64,000 nt of DNA from positions 744,001 through 808,000 of the forward strand of contig NZ_JAFNPF010000001.1 of NCBI RefSeq assembly GCF_026535915.1, written 5' to 3'. Made by a program: the position numbers and the translations under genes. Below, piece by piece: positions 46,296-54,873 of this stretch. Source of the DNA: Snodgrassella sp945267035 (GTDB lineage: Bacteria > Pseudomonadota > Gammaproteobacteria > Burkholderiales > Neisseriaceae). How positions within the stretch are numbered: position 1 is the first letter of the stretch; every line of letters begins with the position of its first letter. Below the pieces are notes generated by a model that was not told where the DNA came from, ran no database searches, and worked only from the letters and a program-made list of their open reading frames with translations.

Positions 46296-46796
46296 ATGAG
46301 TAGTGAGCAAAAAAATACCCCAAATTATATTACCCCAGGTGGTCATCAGGCCTTACAGGATGAGCTGTACCAACTGGTTCACAAAGAGCGCCCTGAAGTG
46401 GTGAATGTGGTGAACTGGGCAGCTGGCAATGGGGATCGTAGTGAAAATGGTGACTACCTGTATGGCAAACGTCGATTACGTGAAATTGATCGAAGAATAC
46501 GTTTTCTAACCAAACGATTAGAAGCAGCTCAAGTTATTGATCCGGAATTACGAGGAGATTGTGATCAGGTTTTCTTTAGTGCCACGGTGACCATTTTACG
46601 TGCAAACGGGCAGGAGCAAACGGTTAAAATCGTTGGTACAGACGAAATAGATTTGAGCCAGAATAAAATTTCTTGGGTGTCACCCCTTGCACGCTGTTTG
46701 TTGAAAGCTCATGAGGGAGATGAAGTGCGCTTGGCTGGCGTGGATGGTGTAGAAACCATTGAAATACTTGCGATAGAATATATTCGTATTGACTAA
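46296..46796 (+). CDS. greB: Transcription elongation factor GreB
   Basis: 166 aa. The N-terminal coiled coil ('NYITPGGHQALQDELYQLVHKERPEVVNVVNWAAGNGDRSENGDYLY' spans it) has the acidic tip residues expected of Gre factors, and the C-terminal FKBP-like domain follows. The GNGDRSENGDYLYGKRRLREIDRRI stretch favours GreB over GreA. It rescues backtracked RNA polymerase by stimulating transcript cleavage. The ribosome site TTAGGAAAA comes straight after the terminator hairpin described at 46248. Confidence 0.95.
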   Translation: MSSEQKNTPNYITPGGHQALQDELYQLVHKERPEVVNVVNWAAGNGDRSENGDYLYGKRRLREIDRRIRFLTKRLEAAQVIDPELRGDCDQVFFSATVTILRANGQEQTVKIVGTDEIDLSQNKISWVSPLARCLLKAHEGDEVRLAGVDGVETIEILAIEYIRID

Positions 46797-46964
46797 CAAA
46801 ATCTAAATTGTAAATATTAGTTAATACTCTTTACATATATTTAAAATAGTTTAATATTTGTGAAATTATCTTAAATATGCTGGTGTGGAGAATCTAGCGG
46901 CTTGAGATAATTATTTAATTGTATAGTTAATATTTACATAAATCCAGTTTTTTAAATATAGATA

Positions 46965-47879
46965 ATGATGAACCCGAAACTTGATCCAATATTCAAACAG
47001 CTCAATGCCCTTATTCTGGGTAAACAACAATTACTGGAACAAATTGTCACTTGTGTACTTGCTCGCGGACATGTTTTATTGAATGACGTGCCAGGCGTGG
47101 GTAAAACTACTTTGGCTCATGCTTTAGCCGCTGTGTTAGGAATGGGCTATAAACGTGTTCAATTTACTAACGATATGCTACCGACAGATTTGTTAGGGGT
47201 GAATATTTTTCAACCGCAAAACGGTGAGTTCATTTTTCAACCTGGACCGGTTTTTAATCCTTTTCTATTAGCAGATGAAATAAATCGCGCTTCTCCTAAA
47301 CTACAGTCTGCTCTTTTGGAGGCAATGGAGGAAGGGCAAGTTTCTGTAGACGGCAAAACGTATCATTTGCCACAGCCTTTTTTAGTGGTGGCAACGCAAA
47401 ATCCAGTAGAGCAATTGGGAACTTATCCTTTACCTGAATCACAGTTAGACCGGTTTATGATGTGTTTGAGTATGGGATATCCAGCCGAAAAAGAAGAAAA
47501 ACAGCTTTATTTAAGTGGTGGTCGTCGCCAATATATTCCGAAAATTAAACCTATAACCAATAGTAAGATACTACAGCAATGGCAAACTGAAGCCGCGGAA
47601 ACGACTATTTCACCAGCCGCAGCCGAGTATATTTATCGATTGGTGCAAGCTACACGTGTTCCTGGTCGTTTTGCCGTTGGTCTTAGTCCTCGAGCTGGTC
47701 TAGCCGTAGTCAGAGCGGCAAAAGCGCATGCATGGGTACATGCCCGTGCGCATGTTCTGCCTGAAGATGTTAAAGCCATTTGGGTTGCTGTGGCAGCGCA
47801 TCGATTGCAGCCTATTCAAAGTCAGCAAGACAGTAGAACTGTATTAACCGAGATGCTTGATCATGTGGCCGTGGTCTGA
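46965..47879 (+). CDS. MoxR-family AAA+ ATPase
   Basis: 304 aa. Walker A 'DVPGVGKTTLAHALA' (about 42-56), Walker B 'LLADEINRASPKLQSALLEAMEE' and sensor 'VATQNPVEQLGTYPLPESQLDRFM' are those of MoxR ATPases. MoxR proteins are chaperones for assembly of membrane or metal-containing complexes. The stop overlaps the next gene by 23 bp, making an operon with the DUF58 and transglutaminase genes. Confidence 0.9.
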   Translation: MMNPKLDPIFKQLNALILGKQQLLEQIVTCVLARGHVLLNDVPGVGKTTLAHALAAVLGMGYKRVQFTNDMLPTDLLGVNIFQPQNGEFIFQPGPVFNPFLLADEINRASPKLQSALLEAMEEGQVSVDGKTYHLPQPFLVVATQNPVEQLGTYPLPESQLDRFMMCLSMGYPAEKEEKQLYLSGGRRQYIPKIKPITNSKILQQWQTEAAETTISPAAAEYIYRLVQATRVPGRFAVGLSPRAGLAVVRAAKAHAWVHARAHVLPEDVKAIWVAVAAHRLQPIQSQQDSRTVLTEMLDHVAVV

Positions 47880-48798
47880 ATTACCTGCGCCAATTCACAT
47901 TGATGGCTATCAAGCATTGCGTCTGAAGAATGTTCGTTTTAGCCTCACACGACTAGGCTGGGGGCTCAGTATAGCTTGTATATTACTGTGGATTATGGCC
48001 GTTAACTATCAGGTCAATATTGCCTATGCATTGGTGTTTTGGTTGATGGGGATTATTTTTTTTGGTGCAGCAGCCGGCCTACGCCAATTAACTGGTTTGG
48101 TTCTGGAGATTATTCCAGCGGCAGAATATTTTGCTCAAAGAGAAATCGTTTTAACGTTACGCGCTTGTGATGATTGCAAACGCCGTCGCTGGCTATGGTT
48201 GCGTACCGGTTTAGAAGAGACTGAACGAGCCAAAGACTGGCAATTATGGAACATCACTCCTGAAAATAGAGAGTTTAGCTGGCGCTTACCGCCACAAAAT
48301 CGGGGATATTTACCCACGCTCAGATTAGCTGGTGCCAGTATGGCTCCATTTGGTCTGTTAATGGTAGAAGCAAATTGGGAATTTCATGATGAAATTATTA
48401 TATTTCCTTCACCTTTAATGCATGACTTACCTGTAGCCAGTGTTGATCAAAGTGATGACACTGTACAAATTACCATGAGTGGAGAAAATCCAGCTTATTT
48501 GCTTCCTCATCAAAATACCACGCCTTTGAAATATATCGCATGGAAGCATTATGCAAAAAGTGGTCAATTGCTGGATAAATACTTTGAACAAAGCGGTTCT
48601 GTGGTTGAACCTGCTTTAATTTCCTATCGCAATTATCCTGCTAATACATCAAAAGAAAAACTTGCCAGTATGCTATGTTTTCGAGTGCTCAGAGCAGAGG
48701 CTAGAGGGGAAAAATATATTTTAGAATTACCCCATCAGCGTTTTGAAGCCGGAACAGCGCAACGGACATACTGTTTAACAGCTTTAGGAACTTGGTAA
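47857..48798 (+). CDS. DUF58-domain membrane protein
   Basis: 313 aa. Two N-terminal membrane segments (about 30-72) precede a cytoplasmic/periplasmic domain with a degenerate DUF58 signature ('TTPLKYIAWKHYAKSGQLLDKYFEQ', where the family has R-x-Y-x-x-G-D...I-x-W). It is a partner of MoxR and transglutaminase proteins in many proteobacteria. The start could be ATG 47857 or 47863; both lie within the 3' end of the MoxR gene. The stop overlaps the next start by 7 bp. Confidence 0.8.
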   Translation: MIMWPWSELPAPIHIDGYQALRLKNVRFSLTRLGWGLSIACILLWIMAVNYQVNIAYALVFWLMGIIFFGAAAGLRQLTGLVLEIIPAAEYFAQREIVLTLRACDDCKRRRWLWLRTGLEETERAKDWQLWNITPENREFSWRLPPQNRGYLPTLRLAGASMAPFGLLMVEANWEFHDEIIIFPSPLMHDLPVASVDQSDDTVQITMSGENPAYLLPHQNTTPLKYIAWKHYAKSGQLLDKYFEQSGSVVEPALISYRNYPANTSKEKLASMLCFRVLRAEARGEKYILELPHQRFEAGTAQRTYCLTALGTW

Positions 48799-50792
48799 TG
48801 TGGTTGGCTGATCCTATTTTTTTGCGCAAAACGCCTAAAGTTCGCGCGCAATTCTTATTATTACTGATGCTTAGCTGGGTGGCTTTGCCATTATTATTGG
48901 AGTTGCCATTCACGGTTTCTGTGGCATTCGGCTTTTTATTAATCATGCGAATGCTATTATTAATGACCACTTTAAAAAAATTACCTTTGTGGGCGTTGGT
49001 GGTTTTATTGGCCGTTTCGGCTGGATGGGTCTATTATAAACTCGGCACTGTAATCGGGCGTGATGGCGGTGTGGCATTGCTCTTGCTCATGGTGGTTTTA
49101 AAAGCCTATGAGGGCGAGACATTACGTGACTGGCAAGTATTATTGTTGGCGCAGATCATTTTGATGGGCGGTGCTCTGTTATTTAACCAGCATATGCTGA
49201 TGGCACCGTGGATAATTATCTCTTTATTTTGCCTGCTTTCTTCGCTCGGATTGTTGGCGGGTATTGAACCTAAGGCGGCGATCAAGCAAGGTGCAGTTGT
49301 CTTGCTTTTGTCATTGCCATTGGCGGTAATCTTATTTATTGTGGTACCGCGAAAAAATACGCCATTATGGGGTATACCGCCCACGTCGACTGCCACCTCG
49401 ACCGGGCTGTCAGACACGATGGATCCCGGTAGTATCAGTCATCTTGTTCAAAGCAATGAACTGGCTTTTAATGTGACTTTTGCGCAGGATGTTACGGTCA
49501 AACCTGCTGATCTTTACTGGCGAGTTTTGGTAATGGGGCGTAACGAAAACGGAGTATGGAAAGCTGTAAATGATCAATATACAGATAAACAGACTCTTTT
49601 GTTACCCAAAAGAAGTGAACTGGAAAAAAATGCAGATACTCGCTTAGTTAGCTATGAGATCACCATTAAAGATGATAATGGACGTGTTCCGGCCTTAGAT
49701 CAGCCATTAGCTGATAGTCAAGCTGATATTTCACGGCAGGTTGGTAATGTGGTGAGGTTGGAAAAACGCCGCGAAGGATTACGTCGCATACATCTTTATT
49801 CTTCTTTATCCGCTCAATTACGACAAAATTTAAATCCGACACTCAGGCGGTTTTATTTGGAACTTCCTGCTGGCATCAATCAACAAACACGGATATTAGC
49901 CAAACAATTGGCGCAGCAATCGAAAAATACTGAAGATTTTATACAACGTATTCTAACTTATTATCGTGAGCAACATTTTCAATATACCTTGACTCCGCAG
50001 CGGGGTGGTGAGAAGGCAAATCACACTGATTATTTTCTGTTTACCAGCCATGAGGGATTCTGTGAGGATTATGCTGATGCCACGGTATGGCTGGCGCGTG
50101 CTGCGGGCATTCCGGCCAGAATTATTACCGGTTATCAAGGCGGTGAATATCATCCTGATGGACAGTTTTGGCAGATTCGCAATAAAGATGCTCATGCTTG
50201 GGTAGAAATATGGATTGCAGAAAAAAATCTATGGCAGCGGATAGATCCTACGGGAACCGTATCGGCTACAAGGGTTGACAGTGGAATTGAAAACGCATTA
50301 CCGGCAGAACAAACGGAGCATTTAACCCCCAAATATCCTTGGATTAAGAAAAAATTCGATCAAGGTCAGTTTTACTGGCAACAATGGGTGGTGAATTATG
50401 ACACAGGGCAGAGAAGTACCCTATTTTCTAAATTTGGCCTAAAAAATCTACCATCATGGTTGGTGCTGTTTATCATCATAGTTGGCATTATTGTCACCTC
50501 ATTGCCGCTGATGATCTGGGTATGGCGTCAGGGACGAAATAATACTTCTCCTTTAATAGATGGATTTAATCTACTCAAAAAAACCATCATTGAGGGCGAA
50601 GAAGATGAGATCCTGGCTTATGGTCCGCAAGAAATTAAGCAGATGTTGGAAGAAGCCAATATGCTAACGCCCGATATAGCCACATTAGTTGATCAATTTA
50701 TTTTGTGGCAATATGGTGCTAATCAATTACCATCTAAACGGCAACAGCGGGTGTGGTATCGCCACATGAAGCGAGCAATACGCAAAATGTAA
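48792..50792 (+). CDS. TgpA-family membrane transglutaminase-like protein
   Basis: 666 aa. Five to six N-terminal membrane segments (about 15-185), a periplasmic transglutaminase-like domain, a further membrane helix (about 555-580) and a cytoplasmic C-terminal tail. The catalytic triad is visible: Cys in 'SHEGFCEDYADATVWLARAAGIPARIITGYQGGEY', His in 'NKDAHAWVEIWI' and Asp in 'RIDPTGTVS'. It corresponds to P. aeruginosa TgpA, an essential periplasmic protein. It is last in the MoxR/DUF58 operon. Confidence 0.9.
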   Translation: MVMWLADPIFLRKTPKVRAQFLLLLMLSWVALPLLLELPFTVSVAFGFLLIMRMLLLMTTLKKLPLWALVVLLAVSAGWVYYKLGTVIGRDGGVALLLLMVVLKAYEGETLRDWQVLLLAQIILMGGALLFNQHMLMAPWIIISLFCLLSSLGLLAGIEPKAAIKQGAVVLLLSLPLAVILFIVVPRKNTPLWGIPPTSTATSTGLSDTMDPGSISHLVQSNELAFNVTFAQDVTVKPADLYWRVLVMGRNENGVWKAVNDQYTDKQTLLLPKRSELEKNADTRLVSYEITIKDDNGRVPALDQPLADSQADISRQVGNVVRLEKRREGLRRIHLYSSLSAQLRQNLNPTLRRFYLELPAGINQQTRILAKQLAQQSKNTEDFIQRILTYYREQHFQYTLTPQRGGEKANHTDYFLFTSHEGFCEDYADATVWLARAAGIPARIITGYQGGEYHPDGQFWQIRNKDAHAWVEIWIAEKNLWQRIDPTGTVSATRVDSGIENALPAEQTEHLTPKYPWIKKKFDQGQFYWQQWVVNYDTGQRSTLFSKFGLKNLPSWLVLFIIIVGIIVTSLPLMIWVWRQGRNNTSPLIDGFNLLKKTIIEGEEDEILAYGPQEIKQMLEEANMLTPDIATLVDQFILWQYGANQLPSKRQQRVWYRHMKRAIRKM

Positions 50793-51292
50793 TGGTTGTA
50801 ATTTGATCAAGGGTTATCGATACTTTATTGAGTGGTTGCATGATCAACTGCAAAGATTTCTGCGTTATATCAATTAGTCTTATAGGAGCTGTGAACAAAA
50901 ACATACGTCAACGTTGCGTACGCAAAACGTATTGTGTTCACTTATGCTCCTTTAAGCTGGTTTATTCTGATTGCTGATTGAGGCTGTTAGACTTTAAACT
51001 GACATTAAGTGATAAGATTAATCACACTCTGTATGATTATTTAAATTGCTGATGGAAAACACGATAAATGGGTGACAACCAAGCTAATCGCACTGATTGA
51101 TCATTAGCTGATTGGTTAAAACTGTCATGATGATTGATCTAATATGTTTGGAACCAATTTTATTGATAAATCATTAATAGATTATTATTTTCTTTAATCG
51201 GTTTTGAAAGCAATTATTTATCGATCATTATCACGATAAGCAAAAAATGTACCTACGGCTTAGAATAGATGAATGAGTATTGAAAAATGTGT
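50793..51292. other. Intergenic region between tgpA and poxB
   Basis: 500 bases with a long structured element at 50884-50951 (separate entry). The rest is AT-rich with many GATTGATC/TGATCA-like short repeats and no open frame of interest. Confidence 0.4.
50884..50951. repeat. Long imperfect palindrome / structured RNA candidate
   Basis: Nested arms pair in order: AGGAGC (50884-50889) with GCTCCT (50946-50951), GTGAACA (50891-50897) with TGTTCAC (50935-50941), ATACGT (50903-50908) with ACGTAT (50927-50932), and the centre TTGCGTACGCAA (50914-50925) is a perfect palindrome. About 24 base pairs would form across 68 nt. No T-run follows. It lies 91 bp after tgpA. Confidence 0.55.
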
Positions 51293-51328
51293 ATTTATCG
51301 ATTGGGCAGATCCGCCCAATCGATAAAT
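51293..51328 (-). terminator. Terminator of poxB
   Basis: A perfect 15-bp stem, ATTTATCGATTGGGC (51293-51307) with GCCCAATCGATAAAT (51314-51328), loop AGATCC, 10 bp after the poxB stop. On the minus strand ACACATTTTTC follows. Confidence 0.8.
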
Positions 51329-51338
51329 CGGCTAATGC

Positions 51339-53054
51339 TTAAATATTATGTTTGATCATGTCGATTACTTCTTTGCCTTTGCCTTCAAGAATGGCTTTGG
51401 AACCATACCAGACCATGTTTTTAACATTTTCATAGCTGATTGCTGGGGGCATGATCAGTTCATCTGGGCTAATAATGACATTGAGTAAAGCTGGTCCAGA
51501 TGTCGACAGGAATGTTTTGACCGCATTTTCGAGTTCAGAAGATTTGCTGACTGTCTGTGCGCTAAAGCCACAGCCTTCAGCAATGGTTTTGAAATCACCA
51601 TTTTTCAAATCGACATAAACTTCGACTAAACCTTCACCTTTTTGCTCCTGTTCGACGAAATTTAATGAGCTGTTGTTAAACACCACGATTTTAATCGGTA
51701 AATTTTCCTGTTTCGCGGTCAACAGATCACCCATGAGCATCGCCAATCCACCATCTCCTGATAGGGAAATCACTTGTCTGTTTGGGAACGCTTTCTGGAA
51801 TCCGTACGCCTGAGGCATGCCGTTTGACATGGTGCCATGTTTGAGGCTGGTTAGAAAGCGTCGTTTACCATTCATGGTTAAGTAGCGCGCGCCCCACAGC
51901 ATGGGTGTGCCAACATCTGCGGTAATTAAGGCATCATCATTGGCATGTTTATCAATCAGTTCAACTAATTGTTGCGGATGAATGGGGCTTTTATCATTTA
52001 AATGCTCGGCAAATGTTTCAAATTTTGCCATGATTTTGGCAAAAAGCGCGGTATATTTATTTAAAAAGCTGTCATCAGTGCGCGCGTTAATATGGGGTAG
52101 AAGTTTGTTGATGGTGGCTTGAACATCACCAACTAAACCTAAATCGATGGGATGGCGCAAGCCAAGCTGAGTGGCATCATGATCGATTTGAATGATTTTG
52201 GCATGTTGTGGATAATATTCTGACCAGGCAAAGCCACAGCCCAGTAACAACAAGGTATCGCAATCTTTGATGGCGTCGTATCCGGCTTTGGTGCCAAACA
52301 TGCCGGTCATTCCCACCTGATAGGGATTGTCATAAGCAATGCTGTCTTTGGCGCGTGACGTGTGAACTACTGGCGCTTTTAGTTTTTCTGCCAAAGCGAC
52401 CACTTCATCATGGGCGTTCTGACTGCCGATACCAGCATAAATAGTAATTTTTTTACCTTGATTGATGGATTGTGCCAGCGCATTAATTTCCTCGTCATTT
52501 GGACTAATCACTGGTTGCGGACGCCAGATATGGATCGGTTTTTCCTCAACAGTCATTTTACTGATATCGCTAGGCAGAATCACCACCGCCACACCACGTT
52601 TATTTAATGCTGCTTGCGCTGCTTGGGTGAAGATACGCTGCGCTTGATCAGGCTGGTTAACCATTTGACAATAGACGCTGGTGTCCTGATAAACTTTTAG
52701 AAAATCCACTTCCTGTGGAAATCCTGTGCCCATGGATGAAGCAGCCAATTGGCTGGCTATGACCAGTACCGGTGCATTGTTACGGTTTGATTCGTACAGA
52801 CCATTGATTAAATGCAGACTACCTGGGCCACAAGAACCAGCGCAAGCAGTTAATTTGTTGGTGATCATGGCTTCGGCACCGGCAGCGAAGGCTGCAGCCT
52901 CTTCATGGCGGGTATGAATCCAGTTGATGTTGCTTTTCTCAATCGCTTTACCAACGAAATTTAAGGTATCTCCAATGATGCCGTAGCAGTTGCTGACACC
53001 AGCTTCAATCATGACATCTACAAGTACTTCTGAAACTGTTTTGGTTTTAGACAT
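51339..53054 (-). CDS. poxB: Pyruvate dehydrogenase (quinone) / pyruvate oxidase
   Basis: 571 aa ThDP enzyme. The N-terminal Pyr domain has the catalytic Glu in 'NWIHTRHEEAAAFAAGAEA', and the C-terminal PP domain has the ThDP motif from 'LSGDGGLAMLMGDL' to 'IVVFNNSSLNFVEQEQ' (GDG...NN). The middle FAD-binding domain and a C-terminal membrane-surface helix ('EGKGKEVIDMIKHNI') match PoxB. It oxidises pyruvate to acetate and CO2, passing electrons to ubiquinone. It is monocistronic, with a purine-rich ribosome site AGGAAATAA. Confidence 0.92.
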   Translation of the reverse strand: MSKTKTVSEVLVDVMIEAGVSNCYGIIGDTLNFVGKAIEKSNINWIHTRHEEAAAFAAGAEAMITNKLTACAGSCGPGSLHLINGLYESNRNNAPVLVIASQLAASSMGTGFPQEVDFLKVYQDTSVYCQMVNQPDQAQRIFTQAAQAALNKRGVAVVILPSDISKMTVEEKPIHIWRPQPVISPNDEEINALAQSINQGKKITIYAGIGSQNAHDEVVALAEKLKAPVVHTSRAKDSIAYDNPYQVGMTGMFGTKAGYDAIKDCDTLLLLGCGFAWSEYYPQHAKIIQIDHDATQLGLRHPIDLGLVGDVQATINKLLPHINARTDDSFLNKYTALFAKIMAKFETFAEHLNDKSPIHPQQLVELIDKHANDDALITADVGTPMLWGARYLTMNGKRRFLTSLKHGTMSNGMPQAYGFQKAFPNRQVISLSGDGGLAMLMGDLLTAKQENLPIKIVVFNNSSLNFVEQEQKGEGLVEVYVDLKNGDFKTIAEGCGFSAQTVSKSSELENAVKTFLSTSGPALLNVIISPDELIMPPAISYENVKNMVWYGSKAILEGKGKEVIDMIKHNI

Positions 53055-53876
53055 CTTTATTTCCTCATATTTATTTATGATTTTTAAGCATAAATTTTAG
53101 TTTTGTTAATCTATACTTAAGTTAAGTTAATTGTAGTATTTAGTTTTTTTATATACAAGATGACTATCTTAGGATAGTGAAATAAGTTTGAAATCACTAT
53201 TTTACTGAAATATGGTTATGCCATTCTGAGGCTACTTGCTGCATTGAATAGGTAAGATATAGGTTTACTTTGTCAAACTTATGTTGGTTTAGTTTGGTTT
53301 TTGTTAATCTGTTAAATCTTTATTTTTCTATTAATATCATATATATAAGCTGGAGAAAGTTAATGAAAACTTCGAATAGCATTAATATGTAAATTTAATA
53401 AAATAATTCTTATTTTATGCTATTTAAATGTTAAAAAGCTGTTGGATTCTTGGTTACATCAGCGTTGCCTAGTTGTAGTATTTTAGTGTCACTCAGCAAG
53501 AATAACTTCTCGTATCTTTAAAGGGGTGAATTGTTGTGGTTTAGCGAAGATTGTTGATACGAAGGAATCGGAGAAATGAACGCGCTGACTCAGGAAATTG
53601 CGCAGAACTATTGTGGGTTGTTATGTAGTTTGTGAATGATGAAATAAATCCCCATGATGAACAAGACTACTAATCTGTAGCTGGCAAATTGGCTTTTATA
53701 CGCACTATCTGTATTTGCTTTGTAGCTATAGATGAGATGATTGGCGTAATCAGCCAATACTCAATAAAGGTATTATCTCTGCGCTATGGCTGTGAGAGAA
53801 GCATATTCTTTTGTACAAGAATGATGAGTTCAAGGAGCAGATGAATTTGCGTGGATAATGGCTGCATAATCTGTAT
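53055..53876. other. Intergenic region with possible gene remnants
   Basis: About 820 bases between poxB and grxB. The left third is AT-rich and must hold the poxB promoter. The part 53440-53860 is less AT-rich and short readable stretches occur, but all frames have many stops, so a decayed gene is only suspected. No inverted terminal repeats were found. Confidence 0.35.
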
Positions 53877-53909
53877 CAGGTAGGTAGTTTGGAGAAAACT
53901 GCCTACCTG
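53877..53909 (-). terminator. Terminator of grxB
   Basis: 14-bp stem CAGGTAGGTAGTTT (53877-53890) with AAACTGCCTACCTG (53896-53909), one G:U pair, 12 bp after the grxB stop. Confidence 0.7.
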
Positions 53910-53920
53910 TAGTTAATCGA

Positions 53921-54568
53921 TCAAATAGCGCGGTCGAGGTACAAGGGGATGTTGGTTTGACTACTCATCGTTTGCAAATAATCTAATACGATAGCAGGCC
54001 ATTCAATGTTTTTTACCATGGTCAGATTGCGGATTATTGGAAAAAGCAGAATATCTTCAAGGCTGAAAGTTCCGTTAACAGCTTGATTGCTTTTGATTAA
54101 TGGTGCCAATCGATGTAAATCGCTTTGTAAACGGTTGATGAGTTCAGGACTTTTTTCCAGCAGTTGTTGAAAATCGCCAAAACGGGCGCTTTTTTTCGCA
54201 ATATAATAATCTCTTGCTTGTTGCGTAGCGAATTCTGGTAGATTCAGGCGGGTACTTCGAGGTACGATCAAATCGTTACGGTACTCGTCTACAGTGTCTA
54301 GCCATTGTTTGATTTCTGGACGAATATTTGTGTCTAAGGGTGTGGTGCTGGCTAACTGATCGATGTAAGACACGATATCCAGACTTTCACCCATAGCAGT
54401 ATGATCATCTTTCACCAGTATCGGTACCATTTTTTGCCCAATTAATTTCTTAGGTGTATCTTCATCATCATTCAGAATGTATTCTAATGTCACCGGTATA
54501 TTTCTAAAGCTAAAAATCATTCTGGCTCGCACACAATAAGTGCAATGATCATAAATATAGAGTTGCAT
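53921..54568 (-). CDS. grxB: Glutaredoxin 2 (GrxB), GST-like fold
   Basis: 215 aa, same length as E. coli Grx2. The N-terminal thioredoxin-fold domain begins MQLYIYDHCTYCVRARMIF and has cis-Pro 'MVPILVKDD' and 'ESLDIVSYID'; the C-terminal half is the all-helical GST-like domain. The active site is C9-T-Y-C12 instead of the usual CPYC, which should change the redox potential. It reduces protein or glutathione mixed disulfides in the cytoplasm. It diverges from the glutathionylspermidine gene, a likely functional neighbour. Confidence 0.92.
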   Translation of the reverse strand: MQLYIYDHCTYCVRARMIFSFRNIPVTLEYILNDDEDTPKKLIGQKMVPILVKDDHTAMGESLDIVSYIDQLASTTPLDTNIRPEIKQWLDTVDEYRNDLIVPRSTRLNLPEFATQQARDYYIAKKSARFGDFQQLLEKSPELINRLQSDLHRLAPLIKSNQAVNGTFSLEDILLFPIIRNLTMVKNIEWPAIVLDYLQTMSSQTNIPLYLDRAI

Positions 54569-54873
54569 ACAATTACCTCATTTTTTTGTTCGGCTGTAAA
54601 CATCAATATAGAAAATATCGGCATTAAAGCACGGGATTTTTCTATACTGGTTAAGTTCACTAATGATGGTTTGACCCGCTTTGAAGGCGTTTGTCGCTAA
54701 TAAAGCTTAAACTTGTTGTGACTATTTTATTCTCTGATTTATTTTTCGGTGATTGTATATCGCTGATAGGGATACCGTAAACCCATAATGTTAGCTTAGT
54801 GTAATTAATTATAACTATGATTTAAAAAGGTTTATGATGCAAAAGTCTAATAATTTAATGGGTTTGTATCTCT
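54569..54873. other. Divergent promoter region of grxB and gss
   Basis: 305 bases shared by two divergent thiol-metabolism genes. No operator dyad of note was recognised, and no RNA or small ORF is supported. Confidence 0.35.

Noticed and set aside
53440..53860. Possible insertion-sequence remnant between poxB and grxB
   Set aside because: No transposase motif, terminal inverted repeat or target duplication could be identified; only short unconvincing open stretches.
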